DNA of 64,000 nt from Georgenia yuyongxinii (GTDB lineage Bacteria; Actinomycetota; Actinomycetes; Actinomycetales; Actinomycetaceae): NCBI RefSeq assembly GCF_006352065.1, contig NZ_CP040915.1, forward strand, positions 2,914,001 to 2,978,000. Direction: 5' to 3'. Shown here piece after piece: positions 50,139 to 57,549 of this stretch. A program made the translations under genes and the position numbers. The stretch's first letter is position 1, and each line of letters starts with the position of its first letter. A model generated the notes under the pieces. That model had not been told where the DNA came from. It worked only from the letters and a program-made list of their open reading frames with translations, and searched no databases.

Positions 50139-51004
50139 GCCATCTCCTCCCGTCCGAACAGACCGGCCGGGCGCACCAGCACCACGACCGCCATGAGCAC
50201 GAAGATCACGATCTGCGCGTAGGCCTCGGCGTAGGCCTGCCCGAAGGTCTCCACCAGCCCCACGAGGAACCCGGCGACGACGGCGCCCACGATCGAGCCG
50301 AGCCCGCCGATCACCACCACGGCGAAGAGGATGATGATGAAGTTCGAGCCCATGTCCGCGGTGATCGCCCGGAACGGGGCGGCCAGCACCCCGGCGAGGC
50401 CCGCCAGCGCGATGCCGAAGCCGAACACGGGGGTCACCCAGCGGCTGACGTTCACGCCGAGGGCCCGGGCCAGGTCGGGCCGCTCCGTGGCGGCGCGGAC
50501 GACCATGCCGAGCCGGCTCCGGGTCATCACCTGCCACACGACCACGCACACGAGCACCGAGAAGAGGAAGACGAAGACCTGGTAGGTGGGCAGCCGTAGG
50601 CCGCCGAGCACCAGCTGGCCGGTGAGGAGGTCGGGCCGGGTGTAGGGCAGACCGGACACGCCGTACTGGCGCTTGACCAGGTCCACCAGCACCAGGGACA
50701 GCCCGAAGGTGAGCAGGAAGTTGTAGAGCGGGTCGAGCTGGAGGAGCCAGCGCACCAGGAGTCGCTCCATGAGGACGCCGAACGCGAAGAGCACCAGCGG
50801 CACCACGAGCAGCGCCCACCAGAAGCTCAGGCCCATGAGGTCCTGGAGCACGGCCGCGGTGATCGCACCGAGCATGTAGCAGGCGCCGTGGGCGAAGTTG
50901 ACCACGCCCAGCACGCCGAAGATGACGGCCAGGCCGAGCGCGGCCAGGGCGTAGAAGCTGCCCGCCGCGAGGCCCTGGACCGTGTACTGCAGGATCTCGT
51001 TCAT
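50135..51004 (-). CDS. livH: Branched-chain amino acid-type ABC permease LivH
   Basis: The second permease, 289 residues with eight membrane helices. It carries the family motifs GLAVIFGVLGVVNFAHGACY and the coupling loop VVRAATERPDLARALGVNVSRW, where the ATPases dock. Sits between livK and livM and is coupled to livM by overlap. Confidence 0.94.
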   Translation of the reverse strand: MNEILQYTVQGLAAGSFYALAALGLAVIFGVLGVVNFAHGACYMLGAITAAVLQDLMGLSFWWALLVVPLVLFAFGVLMERLLVRWLLQLDPLYNFLLTFGLSLVLVDLVKRQYGVSGLPYTRPDLLTGQLVLGGLRLPTYQVFVFLFSVLVCVVVWQVMTRSRLGMVVRAATERPDLARALGVNVSRWVTPVFGFGIALAGLAGVLAAPFRAITADMGSNFIIILFAVVVIGGLGSIVGAVVAGFLVGLVETFGQAYAEAYAQIVIFVLMAVVVLVRPAGLFGREEMA

Positions 51005-51068
51005 CGTCCCCTTACCTCTCCCGGTGGCGCGCCAGGTACCTGGGCACCCGGCGCGCCGATGGCCGTGG

Positions 51069-52325
51069 TCAGCCCAGGTCGCAGCCGGCCGCGGCGGACT
51101 CCTCCACCGGCCGGAAGGCCTTCTCGGCGGGGATGGTGTTGAGGATGGTCTGGTAGTCCCAGTCCTCGGTGACCTCGCTGGGGGACTTGACCTCGGCGAG
51201 GTAGACGTCGTGGATCACGCGGTGGTCCTCGGCGCGGATCTTGCCGTTGCGCAGGAAGACGTCCTCGACCTCCTTGCCGTCGAGGTCCTCGGTGACGGCG
51301 TCGGCGTCGTCGGTGCCGACCGCCTGGACCGCCTCGAGGTACTGCAGGGCTGCGGAGTAGTTCCCGGCGTGCGCGAAGGAGGGCCGTGAGCCGGTCTCCT
51401 CGAGGAAGCGGTCCGCCCAGGCGCGGGACTCGTCGTCCATGTTCCAGTACCAGGCGTCGGTGAAGGTGGTGCCCTCGAACTGGTCGACGCCCAGGGAGTG
51501 GATGTCGGTGATGAACATGAGCCCGACGGCAAGGTTGATGCCCTGGTCCCGCAGGCCCGCCTCGTTGTACTGCTTGACGAGGTTGATCAGGTCGCCGCCG
51601 GCCTGCATCGTGCCGATGACGTCCGGCTGGGAGGAGGCGGCTCGGGTGAGGAACGTGGAGAAGTTGTCGTTGGGGAACGGGGTGGCGATCTTGCCGCTGA
51701 CCGTTCCGCCGGCGCCCTCGACCGCGGCGGTGAAGGACTTCTCCATGTCCTGGCCGAACGCGTAGTCGGGGTAGATGATCTGCCAGTCCTTGCCGCCGTT
51801 CTCGGTCACGGTGGTGCCGGTGCCGTTGGCGAGCTGGTAGGTGTCGTAGGCCCAGTGGTAGACGTACGGGCTGCACTGCGCGCCGGTGAGCTCGGTGGTG
51901 GCCGCGCCGATGTTGAAATGCAGCTTCTTGGCGGCGGTGGCCTGGCTGGCGACGGCGAGGGCGGCGGAGTAGGCGGGGACGTCGAGGATGATGTCGGCCC
52001 CCTTACGCTCGTACATCTCCTGCGCCTTGGTGTTGGCGACGTCGGGCTCGTTCTGGTGGTCTGCGGTGATCACCTCGATCTCATCGACGACGGCGTCCTC
52101 GCCGTGCTTCTCCTTGAAGTCCGCGATGGCCATCTCCACGGCCTTGACGCTGTTGGGCCCGGAGAGGTCTTTGTAGACGCCGGACTGGTCGTTGAGCACA
52201 CCGATGACGATCTTGTCGTCGGTGAACTCGCCGCCCGCCGCGGCGGGTCCGCCCTGAGAGCAGGCGGCGAGGAGCAGTGCTCCGGACATCAGGGTGGCGG
52301 CGCCACCCGCAAGCTTCTTGCTCAT
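51069..52325 (-). CDS. livK: ABC substrate-binding lipoprotein (LivK type)
   Basis: A 418-residue extracytoplasmic solute receptor with a lipoprotein signal (lipobox LLAAC, Cys22) and a type I periplasmic-binding fold (IVIGVLNDQSGVYKDLSGPNS ... AVEMAIADFKEKHG). It should capture ligand for the LivHMGF importer. The family takes up branched-chain amino acids but also urea, short amides and carboxylates; the ligand cannot be fixed from sequence. It lies between the ATPase and permease genes. Confidence 0.93.
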   Translation of the reverse strand: MSKKLAGGAATLMSGALLLAACSQGGPAAAGGEFTDDKIVIGVLNDQSGVYKDLSGPNSVKAVEMAIADFKEKHGEDAVVDEIEVITADHQNEPDVANTKAQEMYERKGADIILDVPAYSAALAVASQATAAKKLHFNIGAATTELTGAQCSPYVYHWAYDTYQLANGTGTTVTENGGKDWQIIYPDYAFGQDMEKSFTAAVEGAGGTVSGKIATPFPNDNFSTFLTRAASSQPDVIGTMQAGGDLINLVKQYNEAGLRDQGINLAVGLMFITDIHSLGVDQFEGTTFTDAWYWNMDDESRAWADRFLEETGSRPSFAHAGNYSAALQYLEAVQAVGTDDADAVTEDLDGKEVEDVFLRNGKIRAEDHRVIHDVYLAEVKSPSEVTEDWDYQTILNTIPAEKAFRPVEESAAAGCDLG

Positions 52326-52372
52326 GCGTCCTTCTCTCGTATGACGGTGGTCTTTGCCGGGGTCCCGGCAGG

Positions 52373-53065
52373 TCAGACGCCCAGGTGCTCGAGGAGCTCG
52401 TCCTGGCGCTCGGTGAACTCGTCGTTGCCCAGGTGGGTCACGACCCGGCCCTGCGCGAGCAGGTAGTGGCTGTCGGCGACGGTGGCGGCGAACTTCACGT
52501 TCTGCTCGATGAGCAGCACCGTCACGCCGTGCGCCTTGACCTCGCGGATGATGTCCCCGATGCGCTGGACGATGACGGGGGCCAGGCCCTCGGTCGGCTC
52601 GTCCAGCAGCAGCAGGCGGGCGCCGGTGCGCAGCACCCGGGCGATGGCGAGCATCTGCTGCTCGCCGCCGGAGAGCGTGGTTCCGGCGGCCTTGCGGCGT
52701 TCGGCCAGCACCGGGAAGGCCTCGTAGACCTTCTCCAGCGGCCACGCGAGGTCGGAGACGATCGGGGGCAGGAGCAGGTTCTCCTCGACGTTCAGGCTCG
52801 CGTAGACGCCGCGGTCGTCCTGCACCCAGCCCAGGCCGAGCCGGGCACGGCGGTGCGCGGGCATGCCGAGCAGCTCCGTGCCGTCGAGGCGGACGGAGCC
52901 CTGGACCTGGCGGTGCAGGCCGATGAGGCTGCGCAGCAGGGTGGTCTTTCCTGCCCCGTTGCGCCCGACGAGCGTGACCACCTGGCCCTGGCCGACGTCG
53001 ATGTCGACGTCGTCGAGCGCCTGTGCCTCGCCGTACCAGGCCTTCAGGCCGCGGACCTCAAGCAT
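52373..53065 (-). CDS. livF: ABC transporter ATP-binding protein LivF
   Basis: One of two ATPases driving the importer, 230 residues. Walker A GRNGAGKTTLLRSL, signature LSGGEQQMLAIARVL, Walker B LLLLDEPTEGLAPV and the H-loop region are complete. ATG 53065 lies inside the end of livG (eight-base overlap). Confidence 0.95.
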   Translation of the reverse strand: MLEVRGLKAWYGEAQALDDVDIDVGQGQVVTLVGRNGAGKTTLLRSLIGLHRQVQGSVRLDGTELLGMPAHRRARLGLGWVQDDRGVYASLNVEENLLLPPIVSDLAWPLEKVYEAFPVLAERRKAAGTTLSGGEQQMLAIARVLRTGARLLLLDEPTEGLAPVIVQRIGDIIREVKAHGVTVLLIEQNVKFAATVADSHYLLAQGRVVTHLGNDEFTERQDELLEHLGV

Positions 53066-53822
53066 TGCTCGCCTCCCCCAGGTAGGCCGTGATCACCCGG
53101 GGGTCGCTGCGGACCTCCTGGTAGGTGCCCTCGGCCAGGATCCGGCCCTGCTGCAGCACGGTGACGCGGTCGGCGAGGCTGCCTACGACGTGCATGTTGT
53201 GGTCGACGAACACCACGGTGCGGCCGACGGCGATCTTCTTGACGAGCTCGATGGTGCGGTGGACGTCCTCGATGCCCATGCCGGCCGTCGGCTCGTCCAG
53301 CAGCATGATCTTGGGGTCCAGGGCCATGACCAGCGCCATCTCCAGGGCGCGCTTCTGGCCGTAGGCCAGGAGGCCCGCGGGCTTCTCCGCCAGCTCGGCG
53401 AGCCCGACGAGGTCGAGCAGCTCGCCGGCGCGGTCCGTGAAGCGGCCGAGCAGCTTCTCCGAGCGCCAGAACTTCCGGCCCTGGGTGGTGCGGCTCTGCA
53501 GGGCGAGCTCCACGTGCTCGCGAGGGTTGAGGTTCTCGAACAGGCTGGTGATCTGGAAGGACCTCGCGACACCCTTGTGCGCGATCTGCTCCGGCTGCAG
53601 GCCGGTCACGTCCTCGCCGAAGACGGTGATCGTCCCCGTGCTGGGCTGGAGGAAGCCGCTGAGCAGGTTGAACAAAGTGGTCTTGCCGGCGCCGTTGGGC
53701 CCGACGAGGGCGTGGACACCGCCTGCGGCGACCTCCAGATCGACGGCGTTGACCGCCAGGAAGCCATGGAAGTTCTTGGACAGGCCGGTCGCCCGGAGGG
53801 CCACGTTCGTGCTGGACGTCAT
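53058..53822 (-). CDS. livG: ABC transporter ATP-binding protein LivG
   Basis: The other ATPase of the importer, 254 residues. Walker A GPNGAGKTTLFNLL, the LivG-type signature LLAYGQKRALEMAL in place of LSGGQ, Walker B IMLLDEPTAGMG and a C-terminal family extension (EVRSDPRVITAYLGE) are visible. First gene of the operon livG-livF-livK-livH-livM; the 790-base gap upstream (53823-54612) must hold its promoter. Confidence 0.95.
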   Translation of the reverse strand: MTSSTNVALRATGLSKNFHGFLAVNAVDLEVAAGGVHALVGPNGAGKTTLFNLLSGFLQPSTGTITVFGEDVTGLQPEQIAHKGVARSFQITSLFENLNPREHVELALQSRTTQGRKFWRSEKLLGRFTDRAGELLDLVGLAELAEKPAGLLAYGQKRALEMALVMALDPKIMLLDEPTAGMGIEDVHRTIELVKKIAVGRTVVFVDHNMHVVGSLADRVTVLQQGRILAEGTYQEVRSDPRVITAYLGEASNA

Positions 53823-53911
53823 GCGGTTCCCTCCCTGGCTCCGTTGCCCGCCCCGGTCAGGGCGCGGTGAGGCATGCGCTGAACATTAGGAATGCCTCAA
53901 GTCGCAAACCA

Positions 53912-53928
53912 TGTGGACAAAAGCCACA
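53912..53928. promoter_or_regulatory. Palindrome TGTGG-N7-CCACA upstream of livG
   Basis: TGTGG-ACAAAAG-CCACA lies 90 bases upstream of the livG start, in an AT-richer patch (53880-53940) that is the likeliest promoter region. The pattern and spacing equal those at the PucR-type gene start (47254-47270). Confidence 0.45.
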
Positions 53929-54113
53929 AAGCACACGGTTGGCATGGGCGCCGCCACCACTGCGCCGCGCGGGCACGCCGAAAGTGCGGCACGTCAGGTG
54001 GGCGTGGGCCTTGGGAAGGCACATCGACGACGGCGCGGGCCGGCAGCGCGGTCCGGCGGCGGGGTCCGGCGGCACGCGCCAGCACCGCGGGCCGCGGCAC
54101 CGGCGAGCTCGCA

Positions 54114-54152
54114 GCCCACCAGCGCGGCCCACCAGCGCGGCCCACCAGCGCG
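54114..54152. repeat. Three 13-bp tandem repeats
   Basis: GCCCACCAGCGCG occurs three times without gap (54114, 54127, 54140). It lies in the gene-free stretch 53823-54612 between livG and the M23 peptidase. Besides this, the stretch holds a palindrome (53912), two hairpins (54184 and 54395) and no convincing gene. Confidence 0.85.
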
Positions 54153-54183
54153 GGCGGCGCACTCCCAGACCTGCCGGTTGCGC

Positions 54184-54233
54184 CGAGACCTGCCTGTGGA
54201 ACGACAGGTGTCGGTCGGAAAGTGCAGGTCTCG
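54184..54233. repeat. Two-stem inverted repeat in the livG-peptidase gap
   Basis: CGAGACCTGC (54184-54193) pairs perfectly with GCAGGTCTCG (54224-54233). Inside it CCTGT pairs with ACAGG (54193-54208), so the segment can form a stem with an inner hairpin. It could be a small structured RNA or a terminator remnant; nothing shows expression. Confidence 0.5.
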
Positions 54234-54394
54234 CCGCATTTGGACGCTGACGAGATCGTGGTCCCGCGCCGGAGCGCTCGGGAGCAGCACGTGGACGCCA
54301 CCCTCGGAGCAGTCGCGCCATCTCTGCCTCGCTCGCCACAGTGGGCGGGTCAACGAGAGCGCGCGCGCGTACATCGCCTCGGCCACAGGCTTGA

Positions 54395-54444
54395 AACGAA
54401 ATGGCGAAAATGGTTGAAAAAACGACCACCTCGGCCATTTCGTT
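54395..54444. repeat. AT-rich hairpin AACGAAATGGC / GCCATTTCGTT
   Basis: A perfect 11-bp inverted repeat (54395-54405 with 54434-54444) encloses 28 bases that include AAAATGGTTGAAAAAACG, the most AT-rich short stretch in the window. AAACGAAATGGC is shared with 30840-30851, also in a gene-free gap. Confidence 0.6.
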
Positions 54445-54612
54445 GGTGGACGCTGGGCCCACCGAGGCGGATCTGTCCGGTGGGGCTGCTCTGTCCGGTG
54501 GCGCTGTGGGCAAGTTGGGGCGAGGTCGCCCCACGCCCCTGGCCTACTACCTCTGTCCGCTTGCGCTGAGCGGTCGCCGGCCCCCGGGTTGTTCGAGCCG
54601 TCGCGTTCGGCC

Positions 54613-56226
54613 TCAGCAGCGGGCGGAGACGTCCACCGCGCCGTGCTCCTCGAGCCAGGTCAGCGGGTCGATCGTCGTGCCCTCGGTGTCGGTGTGGACC
54701 TCGAAGTGCAGGTGCGGCCCGGTGGAGTTGCCGTTGCTGCCGACCTCGGCGATCACGTCGCCCCCGCGGACCGTCTGGCCCTCGGTCACACGGATGCCGT
54801 CCGGATACATGTGGACGTGCCAGGTGTAGAAGGTTTCGCCGTCGATCTCGTGCTTGAGGATCACGAGCATGCTCGACCGGCCGTCCTTGCCCACGCCGAC
54901 GTACTCCACGGTGCCGTCCGCGACCGCGTAGATGGGCGTGCCCTTGGGAGCGGCGAAGTCCTCCCCCAGGTGCTTGCTGTAGCCGGTGAAGGGACTGTTG
55001 CGGAAGCCGTACGAGGAGGAGAGCCGGTACGCCCCCGCTGCGACCGGCATGATCACCGCGGACTCACGGTCTGTCACCGCGGCACGCACGCCGTTGGCGC
55101 CGTCGAGAGGCGCACAGGTGAGGGTGTGACGCTCGTTCGCGCGGGAGGTCTGCATCAGCGCGGCTCGGCTGGCCGCCGTCCGGTCGGCGAGGAGGCCGTC
55201 GGGGGCGACCAGAGCGGCGGCAGCGGCGGCAGCGTCGAGATGCTCGAGCAGGCTCGCCTGGGTGGCGACGGTCTGGCTGGCCGAGGCCACCTCGTCGGCA
55301 CCCGCGAGGCCGGTGAGCGGGCCGACGATGGTCAGCGCGCCGAGCGTGCCGAGCACGGCGGCGCGAGGAGCCCAGCCACGGCTGCGGCGCTGCGGGGCGG
55401 CCGGCCGGGTCGACTGCTCGCGCAAGGCGCGGCGACTGGCCGGCGGACCACTCGGTGCACGGCGAACGAGCACTTCGGTAGGTGTCTGATCGGCGGCCGT
55501 CGGGATGTCTGCGGGGGTCTCGGCAGTCGGTGCCGTGTCCGGGGCGGTGGCAAGAGCTCCGGCGGTCACGTCGGCGACCTTCGCCGCCCGTGCCCGACGA
55601 GTCTGCGGGGCAGCCGCACGTTCGGCGACGGCTCGCTCGGCGGCGGCGCGCTCGGCAGCGGCGCGCTCGGCAGCAACCTGCTCCGCAGCAGCGCGCTCGG
55701 CAGCGGCGCGCTCGGCAGCAACCTGCTCCGCAGCAGCGCGCTCGGCAGCGGCGCGCTCGGCAGCCGCCTTCTCCGCAGCAGCGCGCTCGGCAGCCGCCTT
55801 CTCCGCGGCGGCCCGCTCGGCAGCAACCTTCTCGGCAGCCACCTTCTCCGCAGCAGCCTGTTCGGCAGCAGCACGCTCAGCAGCAGCCTTCTCGGCCGCC
55901 CGACGCCGGGTCTTCCGCTCCTGGACCGCCTGCTCCTGAGCCGCACGCTCCGCCGCAGCCTGGGCGGCGGCACGCTCGGCGGCCGCACGCGTCTGAGCCG
56001 CAGACTCCTCCGCCGCACGCAGCCGGGCAGCCTCCTCGGCGGCACGCAGCCGCGCGCGGGAGTGGGCGACAGCTTCCTCGGCGGCACGCATCCTGGCGGC
56101 CTCGTCGGCGCGCTGCACCTCGAGGGCGGTGTGCAGCCGGGCGGCCTCGGCCGCGCGTTCTGCCTCACGGAGCTGGCGTCGGGTCAGCGGCGGTGCCGGG
56201 GTACCGGGCACGGCGCTTCCTGACAT
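54613..56226 (-). CDS. M23 endopeptidase with long Ala/Glu coiled coil and internal membrane helix
   Basis: A 537-residue protein. It starts with LTRRQLREAERAAEA, then about 180 residues of near-perfect AAAER/AAAEK/AAAEQ coiled coil (about 40-220), a Pro/Thr linker, SRRALREQ, and one membrane helix (about 280-305). The C-terminal M23 (LytM) domain lies outside. The zinc ligands are in HLGEDFAAPKGTPIYAVADG (H and D, about 418-422) and TGPHLHFEVH (about 505). It should cut peptidoglycan peptides. ATG 56226 has a GGAGG ribosome site inside the small palindrome CCTCCGGAGG. A CRP-like site and three inverted repeats lie upstream. Confidence 0.9.
   Translation of the reverse strand: MSGSAVPGTPAPPLTRRQLREAERAAEAARLHTALEVQRADEAARMRAAEEAVAHSRARLRAAEEAARLRAAEESAAQTRAAAERAAAQAAAERAAQEQAVQERKTRRRAAEKAAAERAAAEQAAAEKVAAEKVAAERAAAEKAAAERAAAEKAAAERAAAERAAAEQVAAERAAAERAAAEQVAAERAAAERAAAERAVAERAAAPQTRRARAAKVADVTAGALATAPDTAPTAETPADIPTAADQTPTEVLVRRAPSGPPASRRALREQSTRPAAPQRRSRGWAPRAAVLGTLGALTIVGPLTGLAGADEVASASQTVATQASLLEHLDAAAAAAALVAPDGLLADRTAASRAALMQTSRANERHTLTCAPLDGANGVRAAVTDRESAVIMPVAAGAYRLSSSYGFRNSPFTGYSKHLGEDFAAPKGTPIYAVADGTVEYVGVGKDGRSSMLVILKHEIDGETFYTWHVHMYPDGIRVTEGQTVRGGDVIAEVGSNGNSTGPHLHFEVHTDTEGTTIDPLTWLEEHGAVDVSARC
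55625..55990 (-). repeat. 15-bp/45-bp periodic coding repeats (AAAER) in the peptidase
   Basis: The coiled-coil part is built from 15-base units coding AAAER, AAAEK or AAAEQ, with longer 45-base repeats (AAAEQVAAERAAAER). Only alanine-glutamate heptad-like text is encoded, so copy number could change without harming the frame. Confidence 0.85.
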
Positions 56227-56314
56227 TGGGAACTACCTCCGGAGGGGGAACAAGGCCGAGCGAGTCCACCGGTCCGGGCCGTCCCGGGCGGGTGGGATAT
56301 CACGAGACAGTAAC

Positions 56315-56335
56315 GGACGCCATCAGAGGGCGTCC
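56315..56335. promoter_or_regulatory. Inverted repeat GGACGCC-N7-GGCGTCC
   Basis: A perfect 7-bp inverted repeat about 90 bases upstream of the M23 peptidase start, one of three inverted repeats in this 270-base gap. Confidence 0.4.
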
Positions 56336-56340
56336 AATAT

Positions 56341-56359
56341 CGGTTCAGCCCCTGAACCG
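56341..56359. promoter_or_regulatory. Inverted repeat CGGTTCAG-CCC-CTGAACCG
   Basis: A perfect 8-bp inverted repeat with a 3-base centre, 115 bases upstream of the peptidase start. The short spacing suits a dimeric repressor or a leader hairpin. Confidence 0.45.
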
Positions 56360-56428
56360 TTGCACCGCATCCGGCGATCCGCGCAATTCTGCGGCAGACG
56401 TCGATAACCGACGGGTGTCCCTCCCTTT

Positions 56429-56444
56429 TGTGACTCACATCACT
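56429..56444. promoter_or_regulatory. CRP/GlxR-like site TGTGA-N6-TCACT
   Basis: TGTGACTCACATCACT matches the CRP-family consensus TGTGA-N6-TCACA except for the last base. It lies 203 bases upstream of the M23 peptidase start. CRP/GlxR proteins are known to control wall-hydrolase genes in other actinomycetes; control here is inference. Confidence 0.5.
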
Positions 56445-56446
56445 TT

Positions 56447-56468
56447 CGGACGACAGGCGTGTCGTCCG
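56447..56468. terminator. Hairpin CGGACGACA-GGCG-TGTCGTCCG
   Basis: A perfect 9-bp stem, 29 bases past the stop of the CNNM gene that reads leftward. It may terminate that transcript before the peptidase promoter. There is no T-run. Confidence 0.5.
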
Positions 56469-56496
56469 TGCGCCCGCGAAGGGACATGCCCCGCTG

Positions 56497-57549
56497 TCAG
56501 CGGCGGCTCTGCTCCCGCTGCATGGAGTCGCGCACCTCGCCCACCAGCTCCTCGAGGATGTCCTCGAGGAAGACGATGCCGGCCACCTCCTTCGTGCCCG
56601 GCCGCACGACCCGGGCGAGGTGGGCACCCGAGCGCTGCATGGCGGCCAGCGCGTCCTCCACCTCGTCCTCGGGCGCCACCGAAGCCAGCGCGCGCACCCG
56701 CCAGCCGGGCACGGGCCGCCGTCGTGCCTCGCCGTCGGCGTAGAGCACGTCCTTGACGTGGAGGTACCCCGCCAGGTCACCGTCGTCGTCCACCAGCGGG
56801 AACCGTGAGTATCCGGTCCGGGCGACCTCGTGCTCGACGTCCTCCGGGGAGCAGTCCAGCGGCAGGGTCACGAGCGACGCGGGCGGCACCATGACACGGG
56901 CGGCGGTCTCCTGGGAGAACTCCAGGGCGCCGGTGAGCAGCCCGAGGTCGTCCTGAAGGACCCCCTCGGCCCGCGAGCGCTCCACGATCGCGCCCACCTC
57001 CTCCGCGGTGAACGCCGACGCGACCTCGTCCTTGGGCTCGACCCCCACCAGGCGCAGGATGCCGTTGGCCACCCAGTTCAGCCCGGCCACGATCGGGTGG
57101 AGCACCTTCGACAGCAGCACCAGCGGCGGGGCGAGCAGCAGCGCCGCCCGCTCCGGCGAGGTGACCGCGAGGTTCTTGGGCACCATCTCCCCCACCACCA
57201 CGTGGAGGTAGACGACCAGGACGAGCGCGAGGGTGAAGCCCACCACGTGCGAGGCGCCGACCGGCAGGCCCACGGCGACCAGCGGCCCCTCCACCAGCTT
57301 GGCGAGGGCCGGCTCGGCGACCACACCCAGCCCGGTGGAGCACAGCGTCACGCCGAGCTGTGCGCACGCCAGCATCAGCGTGACGTTCTCCATGGCGCCC
57401 AGGACCGTCCGGGCGGCGCGGGAACCCTGCTCCGCCAGCGGCTCGACGCGGCTCCGCCGGGCGGACATGATCGCGAACTCGGCGCCCACGAAGAAGGCGT
57501 TGCCCACGAGGAGGAGGACGGCGATGAGGAGCGCGGTGCCGGTGCTCAC
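56497..57549 (-). CDS. CNNM/DUF21-CBS membrane protein, short form
   Basis: A 350-residue member of the hemolysin C/CorC family: an N-terminal CNNM domain (DUF21, about 1-180; four helices, GEMVPKNLAVTSPERAALL), then a CBS pair (about 200-335; VEHEVARTGYSRFPLVDDDGDL, GIVFLEDILEELVGEV). It lacks the C-terminal CorC_HlyC domain that its neighbour has. Such proteins are linked to Mg2+/Co2+ export; the hemolysin label is historical. GTG 57549 overlaps the upstream stop (GTGA). Confidence 0.92.
   Translation of the reverse strand: MSTGTALLIAVLLLVGNAFFVGAEFAIMSARRSRVEPLAEQGSRAARTVLGAMENVTLMLACAQLGVTLCSTGLGVVAEPALAKLVEGPLVAVGLPVGASHVVGFTLALVLVVYLHVVVGEMVPKNLAVTSPERAALLLAPPLVLLSKVLHPIVAGLNWVANGILRLVGVEPKDEVASAFTAEEVGAIVERSRAEGVLQDDLGLLTGALEFSQETAARVMVPPASLVTLPLDCSPEDVEHEVARTGYSRFPLVDDDGDLAGYLHVKDVLYADGEARRRPVPGWRVRALASVAPEDEVEDALAAMQRSGAHLARVVRPGTKEVAGIVFLEDILEELVGEVRDSMQREQSRR

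Noticed and set aside
53823-54612. Possible small proteins in the livG-peptidase gap
   Set aside because: Open frames of 125-225 codons exist on both strands, but they are Arg/Pro/Ala-rich, overlap each other, lack ribosome sites and show no family motif.
56227-56496. c-di-AMP (ydaO-type) riboswitch upstream of the M23 peptidase
   Set aside because: Such riboswitches often precede wall hydrolases in actinomycetes, but I could not find the conserved purine-rich core segments here; only inverted repeats and a CRP-like site are visible.
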